NCBI RefSeq assembly: GCF_000745775.1
Contig: NZ_JQJY01000004.1
Coordinates: 558,001 to 622,000 of the forward strand
DNA: 64,000 nucleotides
Reading direction: 5' to 3'
From: Flavobacterium sp. ASV13
GTDB lineage: Bacteria; Bacteroidota; Bacteroidia; Flavobacteriales; Flavobacteriaceae
This document shows, in pieces, positions 16,310 to 26,652 of this stretch (the stretch's first letter is position 1; every line of letters begins with the position of its first letter). The notes beneath the pieces are model-generated. The model searched no databases, had not been told where the DNA came from, and saw nothing but the letters and a program-made list of their open reading frames with translations. The translations under genes and the position numbers were made by a program.

Positions 16310-16375
16310 GTCCCTACGGGACATCAATTCTTGATTAATTTTCTTTTTCTACCCATATTTTATTCCTAACGGAAT
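16310..16375 (-). repeat. REP-like composite unit 1 (minus orientation)
   Basis: Read on the minus strand: hairpin ATTCC-GTTA-GGAAT (16362-16375), core AAATATGGGTAGAAAAA (about 16344-16360), spacer, then hairpin GTCCC-GTA-GGGAC (16310-16322), ten bases before the transposase start. Same order of parts as units 2 and 3, but inverted. Confidence 0.65.
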
Positions 16376-16486
16376 AAATATAATTTCGTAAAATTATCAA
16401 AAAATAAAGAATTTTCCTTCTTTTCTTATATTAACCTTTTGAAGTATAATTGTGCTTTAAATATAACTAGAAGAGCTTGAATCTAT

Positions 16487-16568
16487 ATTCTGTTAGGAAT
16501 AAAATATAGGTAGAAAAAAATATATAATTGACGACAAAGGAATTTGTCCTTCTAGGAAATATATTAAT
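16487..16568 (+). repeat. REP-like composite unit 2 (plus orientation)
   Basis: Hairpin ATTC-TGTTAG-GAAT (16487-16500), core AAATATAGGTAGAAAAA starting at 16502, spacer, then a degenerate second hairpin TGTCCTTCTAGGAAA (16545-16559). Closely matches unit 1 read on the other strand. Between units 1 and 2 (16376-16486) I see only A/T-rich sequence. Confidence 0.6.
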
Positions 16569-16603
16569 TGTGAGGATATACATTCTAAAACAAAATTCTC
16601 ATA

Positions 16604-16674
16604 GTTCCGCTAGGAACTAAATATTGGTAGAAAAAAATTAACGCCGTAAAATTTGTCCCATAGGGACTACATTT
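16604..16674 (+). repeat. REP-like composite unit 3 (plus orientation)
   Basis: Hairpin GTTCC-GCTA-GGAAC (16604-16617), core AAATATTGGTAGAAAAA starting at 16619, spacer, then hairpin GTCCC-ATA-GGGAC (16655-16667). It ends against the stop codon of the neighbouring lipoprotein gene. Confidence 0.65.
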
Positions 16675-17032
16675 ATTTAACCGTCAACAAACTCATTCCC
16701 GCTAATTTATCAGAATCAATAGATTGAGGAGAATAATTTTGTTTTTCATTTCTAAAAGAAGTTATTTTTCCCGTTTTGTCTACATACATATAAGTATAAT
16801 TCCAGTGCAGCGGACCAGCAATTCTGGAATCTTCATTTTCTCCTTTTTCATAAACCTGATCTGCATAAACCAGAATTTCGCCATCTGCAGCATTATCAAA
16901 AGTCCTCACTGGAGTTCCCCAACTTTTCATAAGACTTTGTTTAGTCATTCCAATCCATTTATCTCCAGTATTTTTGGAACTTGCGCATGCACATAATGTC
17001 ATTACAGCAAAACATAAAATTATATTTTTCAT
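16673..17032 (-). CDS. Small lipoprotein, SmpA/BamE-like
   Basis: A 119-residue predicted lipoprotein with signal MKNIILCFAVMTLCAC and lipidated cysteine at residue 14 or 16. The mature part has WIGMTKQSLMKSWGTPVRTF, similar to the GMTxxxVxxxLGxP motif of SmpA/OmlA/BamE domains, then a beta-rich segment (YTYMYVDKTGKITSF). Whether it belongs to an outer-membrane assembly complex cannot be said from sequence; the similarity is short. It is a single gene whose 3' end meets REP-like unit 3. Confidence 0.6.
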   Translation of the reverse strand: MKNIILCFAVMTLCACASSKNTGDKWIGMTKQSLMKSWGTPVRTFDNAADGEILVYADQVYEKGENEDSRIAGPLHWNYTYMYVDKTGKITSFRNEKQNYSPQSIDSDKLAGMSLLTVK

Positions 17033-17271
17033 TAGATCAAGTTTTAGATTTAAGGCAATAATTCTGTAAGTAAAAAACTATGTAATACTAATTAAAATTA
17101 AGAAAAACAAATTACATAAAAACTTTTTAATGTTATATAATTATTATTTATCCACTTGATAAACAATAGCTTAAATACAAAAATACAATATCCCAAATCA
17201 CAACATTTCACTGAAACTAAGTGGTTCTTTTTTTGAATTCCTATTTTTAAAATTTCTCCATATTTACTTTG

Positions 17272-17279
17272 TATCTTTG
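17272..17279 (+). promoter_or_regulatory. Promoter -7 element of trmD
   Basis: TATCTTTG, a perfect TANNTTTG match, lies 24 bases before the trmD start codon. Within the 17033-17303 gap nothing else stands out beyond A/T-rich sequence. Confidence 0.55.
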
Positions 17280-17303
17280 CACCCAAACTTTTGAAAAAGA
17301 GAA

Positions 17304-17984
17304 ATGCGAATTGATATTATCACACTTTTACCTGAATTATTAAGAAGCCCGTTTGAGGCTTCTATTATGAAACGTGCTATTGACAAAGGTTTAGTCGAAG
17401 TACATTTTCACAATCTTCGTGATTATAGCACCAACAGACAAAAAAGTGTTGATGATTATCCTTTTGGAGGCGGTGCAGGAATGGTAATGACGATTCAGCC
17501 AATTGACGACTGTATTACACACTTGAAAAGTCAGCGTGAATATGACGAAATCATATATATGTCACCTGACGGAGAAACATTGAATCAAAAAATGGCCAAT
17601 ACAATGTCGATGTATGAAAACATTATTATTTTATGCGGACATTATAAAGGTGTTGACCAAAGAGTCAGAGATCATTTTATTACCAAAGAAATTTCGATTG
17701 GTGATTATGTATTATCTGGCGGAGAATTAGGCGCTATCGTTTTATCTGACGCATTAATTAGATTAATTCCTGGTGTTTTAAGTGATGAAACTTCTGCTTT
17801 GACCGATAGTTTTCAGGATAATTTGCTTTCAGGACCAATATATACAAGACCCGCAGATTATAAAGGATGGAAAGTTCCGGAAGTACTAACCAGCGGCCAC
17901 GCAGCCAAAATTGACAAATGGCGCGAAGACAAGGCTTTTGAACATACTAAAAACAGACGCCCAGATTTGCTTGAAGGGCATTAA
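17304..17984 (+). CDS. trmD: tRNA (guanine-N1-)-methyltransferase TrmD
   Basis: A 226-residue SPOUT-class enzyme that uses S-adenosylmethionine to make m1G37 in tRNAs and so prevents +1 frameshifting. Visible motifs: [24 protein letters not shown], the knot region [16 protein letters not shown], and [14 protein letters not shown]. The length matches the family. It lies upstream of rplS, a conserved bacterial order, although here the gap of 226 bases contains a tandem repeat and a separate rplS promoter box. Confidence 0.97.
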   Translation: MRIDIITLLPELLRSPFEASIMKRAIDKGLVEVHFHNLRDYSTNRQKSVDDYPFGGGAGMVMTIQPIDDCITHLKSQREYDEIIYMSPDGETLNQKMANTMSMYENIIILCGHYKGVDQRVRDHFITKEISIGDYVLSGGELGAIVLSDALIRLIPGVLSDETSALTDSFQDNLLSGPIYTRPADYKGWKVPEVLTSGHAAKIDKWREDKAFEHTKNRRPDLLEGH

Positions 17985-17989
17985 TTTCT

Positions 17990-18024
17990 GTTTCAAGTTT
18001 CAGGTTTCAGGTTTCAAGTTTCAG
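17990..18024 (+). repeat. Five tandem heptamers (GTTTCAA/G)
   Basis: GTTTCAA, GTTTCAG, GTTTCAG, GTTTCAA, GTTTCAG follow each other without gaps. The last one and the following G (TTTCAGG) can pair with CCTGAAA about 25 bases downstream. It lies six bases after the trmD stop. Confidence 0.7.
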
Positions 18025-18129
18025 GCCAATTCACAAAGCAAAAACCTGAAATAAAAACACTTTAAACAACTTTTTTTCAGCAACTTAAAATAATTTACAA
18101 TTTACAATTTATAATTCATAATTATTTTT

Positions 18130-18137
18130 TACATTTG
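18130..18137 (+). promoter_or_regulatory. Promoter -7 element and leader of rplS
   Basis: TACATTTG fits TANNTTTG and lies 73 bases before the rplS start. The leader between them is G/C-richer than its surroundings (CTCTGGCGAGATCCGTGAAT) with a short CGAG/CTCG pairing. It could be an autoregulatory ribosomal-protein leader, but I cannot identify it. Confidence 0.5.
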
Positions 18138-18210
18138 CACCCGAATTTGACCAACCTCTGGCGAGATCCGTGAATGTTGCTCGATATAAAACTATAATAA
18201 TAAAATTATC

Positions 18211-18561
18211 ATGGCAGATTTATTAAAATTCGTTCAAAACGAATTCGTTGCTAAAAAAGATTTCCCTGTTTTCGGAGCTGGAGACACTATCACAGTTTTC
18301 TACGAAATTAAAGAGGGTGAAAAAACTAGAACTCAGTTTTTCAAAGGAGTTGTAATCCAAAGAAGAGGTTCTGGTAACACAGAAACTTTTACAATCCGTA
18401 AAATGTCTGGAGCTATTGGAGTTGAGCGTATCTTCCCAGTAAACTTACCAGCTTTACAAAAAATTGAAATCAACAAGAAAGGTGCTGTACGTAGAGCTAG
18501 AATTTTCTACTTCAGAGAACTTACTGGTAAAAAAGCTAAGATTAAAGATAAAAGAAGATAA
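18211..18561 (+). CDS. rplS: 50S ribosomal protein L19
   Basis: A 116-residue ribosomal protein of standard bL19 length. The L19 signature VGVERIFP appears here as IGVERIFPVNLPALQKIEI, preceded by GDTITVFYEIKEGEKTRTQFF and GVVIQRRGSG. It ends in a basic tail (ARIFYFRELTGKKAKIKDKRR). bL19 sits at the 30S-50S interface. It follows trmD and is closed by a strong terminator. Confidence 0.98.
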   Translation: MADLLKFVQNEFVAKKDFPVFGAGDTITVFYEIKEGEKTRTQFFKGVVIQRRGSGNTETFTIRKMSGAIGVERIFPVNLPALQKIEINKKGAVRRARIFYFRELTGKKAKIKDKRR

Positions 18562-18580
18562 TCATTTATCAATCTGTTAT

Positions 18581-18619
18581 AAAAAACTCGTTTCATATTA
18601 CTTGAAACGAGTTTTTTTT
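18581..18619 (+). terminator. Terminator of rplS
   Basis: AAAAAACTCGTTTCA (18581-18595) pairs with TGAAACGAGTTTTTT (18603-18617), loop of seven bases, followed by more T. Confidence 0.85.
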
Positions 18620-18760
18620 ATGTCTTCTTTTGAACCAATATCAAAACTGTAATTTTTTAATATCAAAATCATCGATTTGACAATTTAACAAGCACGAAAT
18701 AACAATCTGATAATTCATCCATTTCTAAACAAAACTACACCGATTTCGGACTGTTTTTAT

Positions 18761-21065
<2,305 letters not shown>

Positions 21066-21102
21066 TACAAAAGCATAACTAAATGTGCTTCTGTGAGTAA
21101 AT

Positions 21103-21135
21103 AAAAAAAGACAACCCAAAAAGGTTGTCTTTTTT
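21103..21135 (+). terminator. Terminator of icd
   Basis: GACAACC (21110-21116) with GGTTGTC (21123-21129), flanked by A7 and T6, forms a strong hairpin. Confidence 0.85.
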
Positions 21136-21158
21136 GTTTATCTTAACTAACATTTAAC

Positions 21159-21194
21159 AACCGTTCGGTTTTAATATATTAGTAAGAATTCTTA
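21159..21194 (+). promoter_or_regulatory. Two short palindromes upstream of the TonB receptor gene
   Basis: AACCG-TT-CGGTT (21159-21170) and the 12-bp palindrome TAAGAATTCTTA (21183-21194) lie 25-60 bases before the start codon. They may be operator sites for regulated uptake; no known consensus is matched. Confidence 0.3.
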
Positions 21195-21218
21195 ACTATG
21201 TAATCCAAAATCAAAAAA

Positions 21219-23603
21219 ATGATTTCAAGAAAAATTGGCATTTTTATAATTTTCGTTTTAACGGCGTTTACTTCATTTGCTCAGGAAAAATTTACTTTGA
21301 GTGGCACTATAAAGGACAATAAAAGCAACGAAACTTTAATTTCTGTCAATATTTACATTCCTTCTTTGAAAATTGGAACCACTACAAACGAATATGGCTT
21401 TTATTCGTTGACCATTCCAAAAGGAGAACATCAAATTGAAATTAGTTATATTGGATACCAAACCATTCAGCAAACTGTAATTTTAAATCAAAATACCAAA
21501 ATGAATTTCAGCCTTAACGAAGGTGAAGGTCAGGAATTACAAGAAGTTGTCATCAAAGAAAACAAAGGCAAAGTCAATATCAAATCCCCGGAAATGAGCA
21601 CAAACAAGCTCTCTATTGCAACCATCAAAAAAATGCCGGTTGTTTTGGGCGAAGTTGACGTTTTAAAATCTATTTTATTGCTTCCAGGAGTTACAAATGC
21701 AGGTGAAGGCGCATCGGGATTTAACGTTCGTGGCGGCGGGGCTGATCAGAATTTAATTTTACTGGATGAAGCGACAATTTTCAATTCTTCTCATGTTTTT
21801 GGTTTTTTCTCGGTTTTTAATCCAGATGCGATTAAAGATTTAAAATTATATAAAGGCGGAATTCCAGCGCGTTTTGGAGGAAGAGCTTCTTCAGTTTTGG
21901 ATATTTATCAGAAAGATGGAAACAGTAAAGATTTTCATTTAAGTGGAGGAATCGGATTGATTTCGAGCCGACTTTTAGCAGAAGGTCCTTTGGTAAAAGA
22001 CAAAGGTTCTTTTTTAATTGGCGGAAGAGCTTCGTATGCTCATTTATTTCTAAAGCTTTCCGAAGATCAAAAGGACAATTCGGCTTATTTTTATGATTTG
22101 AATACCAAATTGAGTTATAAATTAAATGACAATAATAGTTTGTATTTATCAGGATATTTTGGACGCGATGTTTTCAGTTTAAACAAAAGTTTCACGAATA
22201 TTTACGGAAATTCTACTCTGAATCTTCGTTGGAATCATTTGTATTCTGATAAATTATTTTCAAATCTATCTTTAATTTACAGCGATTATTATTACGGATT
22301 AGATCTTGATTTTGTTGGATTTAAATGGGATTCGGGTATCCAAAACTATAATATTAAATACGATTTCAAACATTATATTTCAGATAAATTCAAATTGAGT
22401 TACGGCTTAAACGGAATTTATTACAAATTTAATCCCGGAACTATAAAACCAAGCGGACCAGATTCTGGAATTAATCCTGATCAATTGGATAAAAAATATG
22501 CTTTTGAACCTTCTATTTATATTGATGCCGAAAATCAGCTTTCAAAGAAAATTACAATTGCATACGGATTACGATACAGTTTGTTTTATCGATTAGGTCC
22601 TTCTTCTGTAAATCTTTACGAAAACAACAATCCGGTTCTTTTCAATTCGGATATGCAGATTTATGAAAAAGCAACTCCTATTGGAACAGAATATTATGGC
22701 AAAAACAAATCGATTAAAGATTATAATAATCTAGAGCCTCGTTTTTCTGTTTCTTATCAATTAAATGATGATGAAGCATTAAAAGCGAGCTACAATCGAA
22801 TGGCGCAATATCTTCAATTGATTTCAAATACCTCATCGCCTACTCCGCTTGATGTCTGGATGCCAAGCGATAATTATATCAAACCCCAAATTGCTGATCA
22901 GGTGGCGCTCGGATATTTCAGAAATATCAAAAACGGTGCTTATTCCTTAGAAGTCGAAACCTATTATAAAGAAATTCAAAACCGACTTGATTACATTGAC
23001 GGCGCCGATTTAATTGCAAATAATGCTATTGAACAAGTTATCTTGAACGGGCAAATGCGCGCTTATGGTTTAGAAATCATGGTAAAGAAAAATGAAGGTA
23101 AATTTAATGGATGGATTTCATACACTTTATCAAAATCAGAACAGCAAACTCCAGGAAGAACCCCAGAAGAAACCGGAATTAATAACGGACAATGGTACAA
23201 TTCGGCTTATGACAAAACACACAATTTAGCCATAACTTCAGCTTATAATTTGAATGAAAAATGGTCTTTTGGTGCTAACTTTGCGTTACAATCCGGAATG
23301 CCAGTTACTTATCCGAATGGGCAATATGAATATTTAGGAATCACAGTTCCAAGCTACGGTCTTCGAAACGAAAATCGCTTGCCAGCGTATCATCATTTAG
23401 ATGTTTCAGCAACTTTGACTCCGAGAAAAAACAAAGATCGAAACTGGAAAGGTGAATGGGTTTTCAGCATTTATAATTTGTATAATCGAAAAAACGCTGC
23501 TTCAATAAATTTCCGACAAAATGTAGACACGGGTGACAATGAAGCCGTAAAAACATCTATTTTCGGAATTGTTCCTGCAGTAAGTTACAATTTCAGGTTT
23601 TAA
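21219..23603 (+). CDS. TonB-dependent outer-membrane receptor with carboxypeptidase-like N-domain
   Basis: A 794-residue outer-membrane protein. The signal peptide (about 1-21, ending AFTSFAQ) is followed by a CarboxypepD_reg-like beta-sandwich (about 24-108: FTLSGTIKDNKSNETLISVNIY, then GFYSLTIPKGEHQIEISYIGYQ). The plug domain is at about 125-235 (GASGFNVRGGGADQNLILLD, then LKLYKGGIPARFGGRASSVLDI), and a 22-strand barrel makes up the rest. It imports an unknown ligand using TonB-ExbBD energy. The downstream DUF4249 lipoprotein gene, 26 bases away, is the usual partner of this receptor type in Bacteroidota. No SusD is present, so glycan import is not indicated. Confidence 0.93.
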   Translation: MISRKIGIFIIFVLTAFTSFAQEKFTLSGTIKDNKSNETLISVNIYIPSLKIGTTTNEYGFYSLTIPKGEHQIEISYIGYQTIQQTVILNQNTKMNFSLNEGEGQELQEVVIKENKGKVNIKSPEMSTNKLSIATIKKMPVVLGEVDVLKSILLLPGVTNAGEGASGFNVRGGGADQNLILLDEATIFNSSHVFGFFSVFNPDAIKDLKLYKGGIPARFGGRASSVLDIYQKDGNSKDFHLSGGIGLISSRLLAEGPLVKDKGSFLIGGRASYAHLFLKLSEDQKDNSAYFYDLNTKLSYKLNDNNSLYLSGYFGRDVFSLNKSFTNIYGNSTLNLRWNHLYSDKLFSNLSLIYSDYYYGLDLDFVGFKWDSGIQNYNIKYDFKHYISDKFKLSYGLNGIYYKFNPGTIKPSGPDSGINPDQLDKKYAFEPSIYIDAENQLSKKITIAYGLRYSLFYRLGPSSVNLYENNNPVLFNSDMQIYEKATPIGTEYYGKNKSIKDYNNLEPRFSVSYQLNDDEALKASYNRMAQYLQLISNTSSPTPLDVWMPSDNYIKPQIADQVALGYFRNIKNGAYSLEVETYYKEIQNRLDYIDGADLIANNAIEQVILNGQMRAYGLEIMVKKNEGKFNGWISYTLSKSEQQTPGRTPEETGINNGQWYNSAYDKTHNLAITSAYNLNEKWSFGANFALQSGMPVTYPNGQYEYLGITVPSYGLRNENRLPAYHHLDVSATLTPRKNKDRNWKGEWVFSIYNLYNRKNAASINFRQNVDTGDNEAVKTSIFGIVPAVSYNFRF

Positions 23604-23629
23604 ATATAACTTTTTGTTAAAAAAATATC

Positions 23630-24460
23630 ATGAAAAAAGTAGTTTTATATCTCATAATTTTTGTTTCCATCTTTGCCACAAGTTGTGAAGAAGTTGTTGA
23701 TGTCGATTTAGATACCGCTCCTCTAAAATTAGTTATTGAAGCAGCAATAAACTGGCAAAAAGGAACTACTGGCCGACAGCAAACCATAAAATTAACCACC
23801 ACAACTGGCTATTTTGAAAATGTAATTCCGACAGTTTCTGGCGCGAAAATTTACATAAAAAACAGTGCTAATGAGCAATTTAATTTTAATGAAGTTCCGA
23901 AAACCGGCCGTTACATCTGTACTAATTTCAAACCTGTTTTAAATCAGGAATATACTTTGACGGTAATTTCAAACGGACAAACTTATACGGCAACTGAAAA
24001 GATGCAATCTGTTGCACCGATAACACATATCGAACAAAATAACGAAGGCGGTTTTACTGGAAAAGACATCGAAATCAAAGCATACTACAATGATCCTGCT
24101 GATGCCGATAATTTCTATTTGTATAAATACGTGTATTCAAGTAAAATTAAATCGAACTATTATGTTGATGAAGATAAGTTTTTTCAAGGGAATGAATTTT
24201 TCAGTCTTTCCGATGATGACGAATTAAAATCTGGAGACGAAATTGAAATTACCCACTTCGGAATCTCAAAGCAATATTACAATTATATGAGTATCTTAGT
24301 AAGCATTGCAGGTACAAACGTTGGCGGACCTTTTCAATCACCTCCTGCAACAGTAAAAGGAAATATCATCAACACAACCAATAAAGAAAATTATCCACTT
24401 GGCTATTTTTCACTGAGCGAAACCGATTTAAAAAAATTCACAATAAAACAAACCAACTAA
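23630..24460 (+). CDS. DUF4249 family outer-membrane lipoprotein
   Basis: A 276-residue predicted lipoprotein with lipobox FATSC (Cys 19) followed by EEVVDVDLDTAPLKLVIEA, the hallmark of DUF4249. The family is beta-rich and nearly always encoded after a TonB-dependent receptor, where it is thought to sit as a surface-exposed partner, by analogy with SusD. Here it follows the receptor by 26 bases and its stop codon abuts the next start. Its ligand is unknown. Confidence 0.9.
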   Translation: MKKVVLYLIIFVSIFATSCEEVVDVDLDTAPLKLVIEAAINWQKGTTGRQQTIKLTTTTGYFENVIPTVSGAKIYIKNSANEQFNFNEVPKTGRYICTNFKPVLNQEYTLTVISNGQTYTATEKMQSVAPITHIEQNNEGGFTGKDIEIKAYYNDPADADNFYLYKYVYSSKIKSNYYVDEDKFFQGNEFFSLSDDDELKSGDEIEITHFGISKQYYNYMSILVSIAGTNVGGPFQSPPATVKGNIINTTNKENYPLGYFSLSETDLKKFTIKQTN

Positions 24461-24943
24461 ATGGAAGCCCAAATTAAAATTTTAACCGAAAAAAAATTAG
24501 TCGGTAAACATATTGTAATGTCGTTTATTGAGAATCATACTTTTCAATTGTGGAATGGTTTTATGCCAAGACGCAAAGAAATCAAAAATACAGTTGACTC
24601 GAATTTATATTCACTCGAAGTTTTCCCAAATGGCTATTTTGACAATTTTGACGCCAGTAAAACTTTCCAAAAATGGGCTGCAGTTGAAGTTAAAAATTAC
24701 TCTGCGATTCCGCCAGAAATGGAAAAATTAATAATTCCGACAGGAATTTATGCCGTTTTTATTCATAAAGGCCCGGCAAGCGAAGGTCACAAAACCTATC
24801 ATACTATTTTTGCAGAATGGCTTCCTAATTCTGAATATACTGTTGACGACAGACCTCATTTTGCCGTAATGGACGAAAAATACAAAAAAGACGATCCCGA
24901 TTCTGAAGAAGAAATTTGGATTCCTATAAAAAACAGACCTTAA
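24461..24943 (+). CDS. GyrI-like / AraC-effector-binding-domain protein
   Basis: A 160-residue stand-alone GyrI-like domain. Features: an N-terminal strand (QIKILTEKKLVGKHIVMSF), a middle segment with FQKWAAVEVKNYSAIPPEMEKL, then IPTGIYAVFIHKGPASEGHKTYHTIFAEWLPNSEYTVDDRPHFAVM, the diagnostic C-terminal half with the ligand-facing acidic residues. The fold binds small amphiphilic molecules and in some members hydrolyses or sequesters them. There is no DNA-binding domain. The start codon directly follows the DUF4249 stop, so the genes are co-transcribed; a functional link to uptake is possible but unproven. Confidence 0.85.
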   Translation: MEAQIKILTEKKLVGKHIVMSFIENHTFQLWNGFMPRRKEIKNTVDSNLYSLEVFPNGYFDNFDASKTFQKWAAVEVKNYSAIPPEMEKLIIPTGIYAVFIHKGPASEGHKTYHTIFAEWLPNSEYTVDDRPHFAVMDEKYKKDDPDSEEEIWIPIKNRP

Positions 24944-24972
24944 TTAATTATTTCCTATAAATTCAAAATACT

Positions 24973-25419
24973 ATGCTAATTGAAACCCTTAAATCGTTGT
25001 TTGAACGAGATTTAAAAAGACTAAAAGTTGAAATCGAATCGTATAAAAACGAAAGCAGAATTTGGGAAATTGACAAAAACATTTCAAACTCGGCTGGAAA
25101 TCTTTGTTTGCATCTTATTGGAAATATCAACACTTACATTGGGGCAGAAATTGGAAAAACAGGTTATGTTCGAAATCGTCCGTTGGAATTTTCTTTAAAA
25201 GACATTCCAAAAACAGAATTGATTCAAAAAATCGACGAAACATTAATTGTTGTAAATAATGCCTTAGATTCTTTAACAGAAAATGATTTAGAAGCCATTT
25301 ATCCGCAGATTGTTTTCGAAAAAGAAATGACAACCGGATTCTTTTTGGTTCATCTTTCAACGCATTTGGCGTATCATTTAGGACAGATAAATTACCACAG
25401 AAGGCTACTTGATTTCTGA
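24973..25419 (+). CDS. DinB/DUF1572 family protein
   Basis: A 148-residue four-helix-bundle protein of the DinB superfamily. Metal-site histidines typical of the family appear in NLCLHLIGN and VHLSTHLAYHLGQINYHRRLL. DinB-like enzymes use a divalent metal and often act as thiol transferases (for instance with bacillithiol); the substrate here is unknown. It is the last gene of the TonB-receptor unit (29-base gap). Its final codons and stop lie inside the left arm of the 32-bp inverted repeat at 25411-25501. A second, diverged DinB protein is encoded at 53431-53898. Confidence 0.85.
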   Translation: MLIETLKSLFERDLKRLKVEIESYKNESRIWEIDKNISNSAGNLCLHLIGNINTYIGAEIGKTGYVRNRPLEFSLKDIPKTELIQKIDETLIVVNNALDSLTENDLEAIYPQIVFEKEMTTGFFLVHLSTHLAYHLGQINYHRRLLDF

Positions 25420-25501
25420 TTTTAGAATGTAGATTTAGATTTTTACTTCAAAGATTCCAAAAAAATCATAAATCTAAATCTACATTCTAAAATCAGAAAT
25501 C
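25411..25501. repeat. Inverted repeat with 32-bp perfect arms
   Basis: The left arm 25411-25442 (starting GATTTCTGATTTTAGAATG) and right arm 25470-25501 are exact reverse complements, separated by 27 bases. The left arm overlaps the end of the DinB-like gene and supplies its stop codon. It may serve as transcription terminator in both directions, though no long T run follows. Confidence 0.75.
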
Positions 25502-25515
25502 TAAAATTCTAACCG

Positions 25516-25523
25516 TACCTTTG
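25516..25523 (+). promoter_or_regulatory. Promoter -7 element of the thiamine pyrophosphokinase gene
   Basis: TACCTTTG fits TANNTTTG and lies 22 bases before the start codon. Confidence 0.55.
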
Positions 25524-25545
25524 CATTACAATCAAAAATCCCCAT

Positions 25546-26208
25546 ATGTCATCACATCATATAGTTCGCGACGATCAGGAACCTGCTTTAATTATTGCTA
25601 ACGGTGCTGCCTGCAATCCCGAATTATTAGGGCAATTGCTAGAATGGTCGCCTTTGGTTGTTGTTTTAGATTCTGCAATTGAGCGCGTTATTGAATTGGG
25701 CATAAAAGTAGATGTGCTTTTGGGCGATTTTGATCGCGGTTTTGATCCGGAAATCTATAAAACATCACAATATCCAATAGAAATTGTTCATACGCCAGAT
25801 CAAAATAAAACCGATTTAGAGAAAGCATTTGATTATTTAATCGAAAGAAAAATTCCGGCCGTAAACGTTGTCTGGGCAACCGGAAGACGTGCCGATCATA
25901 CTATTACAAATCTTACTAACATTGTTCGTTACCGCGATTTACTTAAAATTGTAATTCTCGACGATCACTCAAAAATATTTTTACTGCCTGCAAAATTCGA
26001 GAAATGGTACACGGCAAAAACTCCAATTTCCCTTATTCCAATTGGTGTTGTAAACGGCATTTATTCCACGAATTTAAAATACGAATTGCAAAACGATACG
26101 CTTACAATGGGCTACAGAACCGGAAGCAGCAATTCTGTTGAACAAGATGGGATTGTAACTATTACACATCGTGAAGGTGATCTTTTAATGATGGAATGTT
26201 TTGATTAA
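25546..26208 (+). CDS. Thiamine diphosphokinase
   Basis: A 220-residue cytoplasmic enzyme that transfers pyrophosphate from ATP to thiamine, giving the cofactor thiamine diphosphate. The N-terminal catalytic domain shows IIANGAACN, VVVLDSAIERVIELG, the conserved metal/ATP motif DVLLGDFDRG, and HTPDQNKTDLEKAFDYL. The C-terminal thiamine-binding beta domain shows WATGRRADHTITNLTNI, ISLIPIGVVNGIYSTNLKYEL and TGSSNSVEQDGIVTITHREGDLL. The length matches TPK. It has its own promoter box. No TPP riboswitch is visible upstream. Confidence 0.95.
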   Translation: MSSHHIVRDDQEPALIIANGAACNPELLGQLLEWSPLVVVLDSAIERVIELGIKVDVLLGDFDRGFDPEIYKTSQYPIEIVHTPDQNKTDLEKAFDYLIERKIPAVNVVWATGRRADHTITNLTNIVRYRDLLKIVILDDHSKIFLLPAKFEKWYTAKTPISLIPIGVVNGIYSTNLKYELQNDTLTMGYRTGSSNSVEQDGIVTITHREGDLLMMECFD

Positions 26209-26235
26209 TTTGTTTTCTGAACTCAAAACTGACTT

Positions 26236-26625
26236 ATGACATATAACAACGATCCCCGAATAAAATTCTTTATATTTTGCATCGTTTTTGTGGTTGCTGG
26301 CCTCTCTTATTTAACTAAAATTTTATCTGATAATTTTTTATATAAATATCTAGATTCCTTTAAATCTAAATTCACTATAAATATTTTGGTTGGTTTACAT
26401 TGGATAACATCAGCAGCAATAGCCTGTTTCTTACCCGATTATCTAATAAAATACAATTTCTTTAAACATATCTTTGAAGAGAGTGAAATATGGGTATGCT
26501 TAGCAACGTTATGCATTTTTTTTATTGCTTTAATCGTTGTGGCTTCAATATTAAACTTAGCATTTTATCGCAGAATTATAAACGAAAATGAAATTTCTTC
26601 GAAGAACGCCACAAAAAAGGATTAA
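26236..26625 (+). CDS. Small integral membrane protein, unknown function
   Basis: A 129-residue protein that I do not recognise. It shows three hydrophobic segments (about 9-28, 52-70 and 90-115) separated by polar loops rich in Lys and Asp, so it is an inner-membrane protein. The last helix contains CLATLCIFFIALIVVASIL and is followed by a polar tail (NENEISSKNATKKD). It lies 27 bases after the thiamine diphosphokinase gene and is likely co-transcribed with it. The rlmF promoter box overlaps its stop codon region. Confidence 0.65.
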   Translation: MTYNNDPRIKFFIFCIVFVVAGLSYLTKILSDNFLYKYLDSFKSKFTINILVGLHWITSAAIACFLPDYLIKYNFFKHIFEESEIWVCLATLCIFFIALIVVASILNLAFYRRIINENEISSKNATKKD

Positions 26626-26626
26626 C

Positions 26627-26634
26627 TATCTTTG
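26627..26634 (+). promoter_or_regulatory. Promoter -7 element that decides the rlmF start
   Basis: TATCTTTG (TANNTTTG) ends 18 bases before the ATG at 26653. An in-frame TTG at 26632 lies inside this box and cannot be the start if the promoter is used. Confidence 0.55.
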
Positions 26635-26652
26635 CAGTCGAAATCAACAAAA

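Noticed and set aside
17990..18024. Heptamer and octamer tandem repeats (also 45128-45159) as CRISPR arrays
   Set aside because: Units are 7-8 bases without spacers, and there are no cas genes.
26632..26652. TTG start for rlmF
   Set aside because: The codon lies inside the -7 promoter box; the ATG at 26653 follows at a proper distance.
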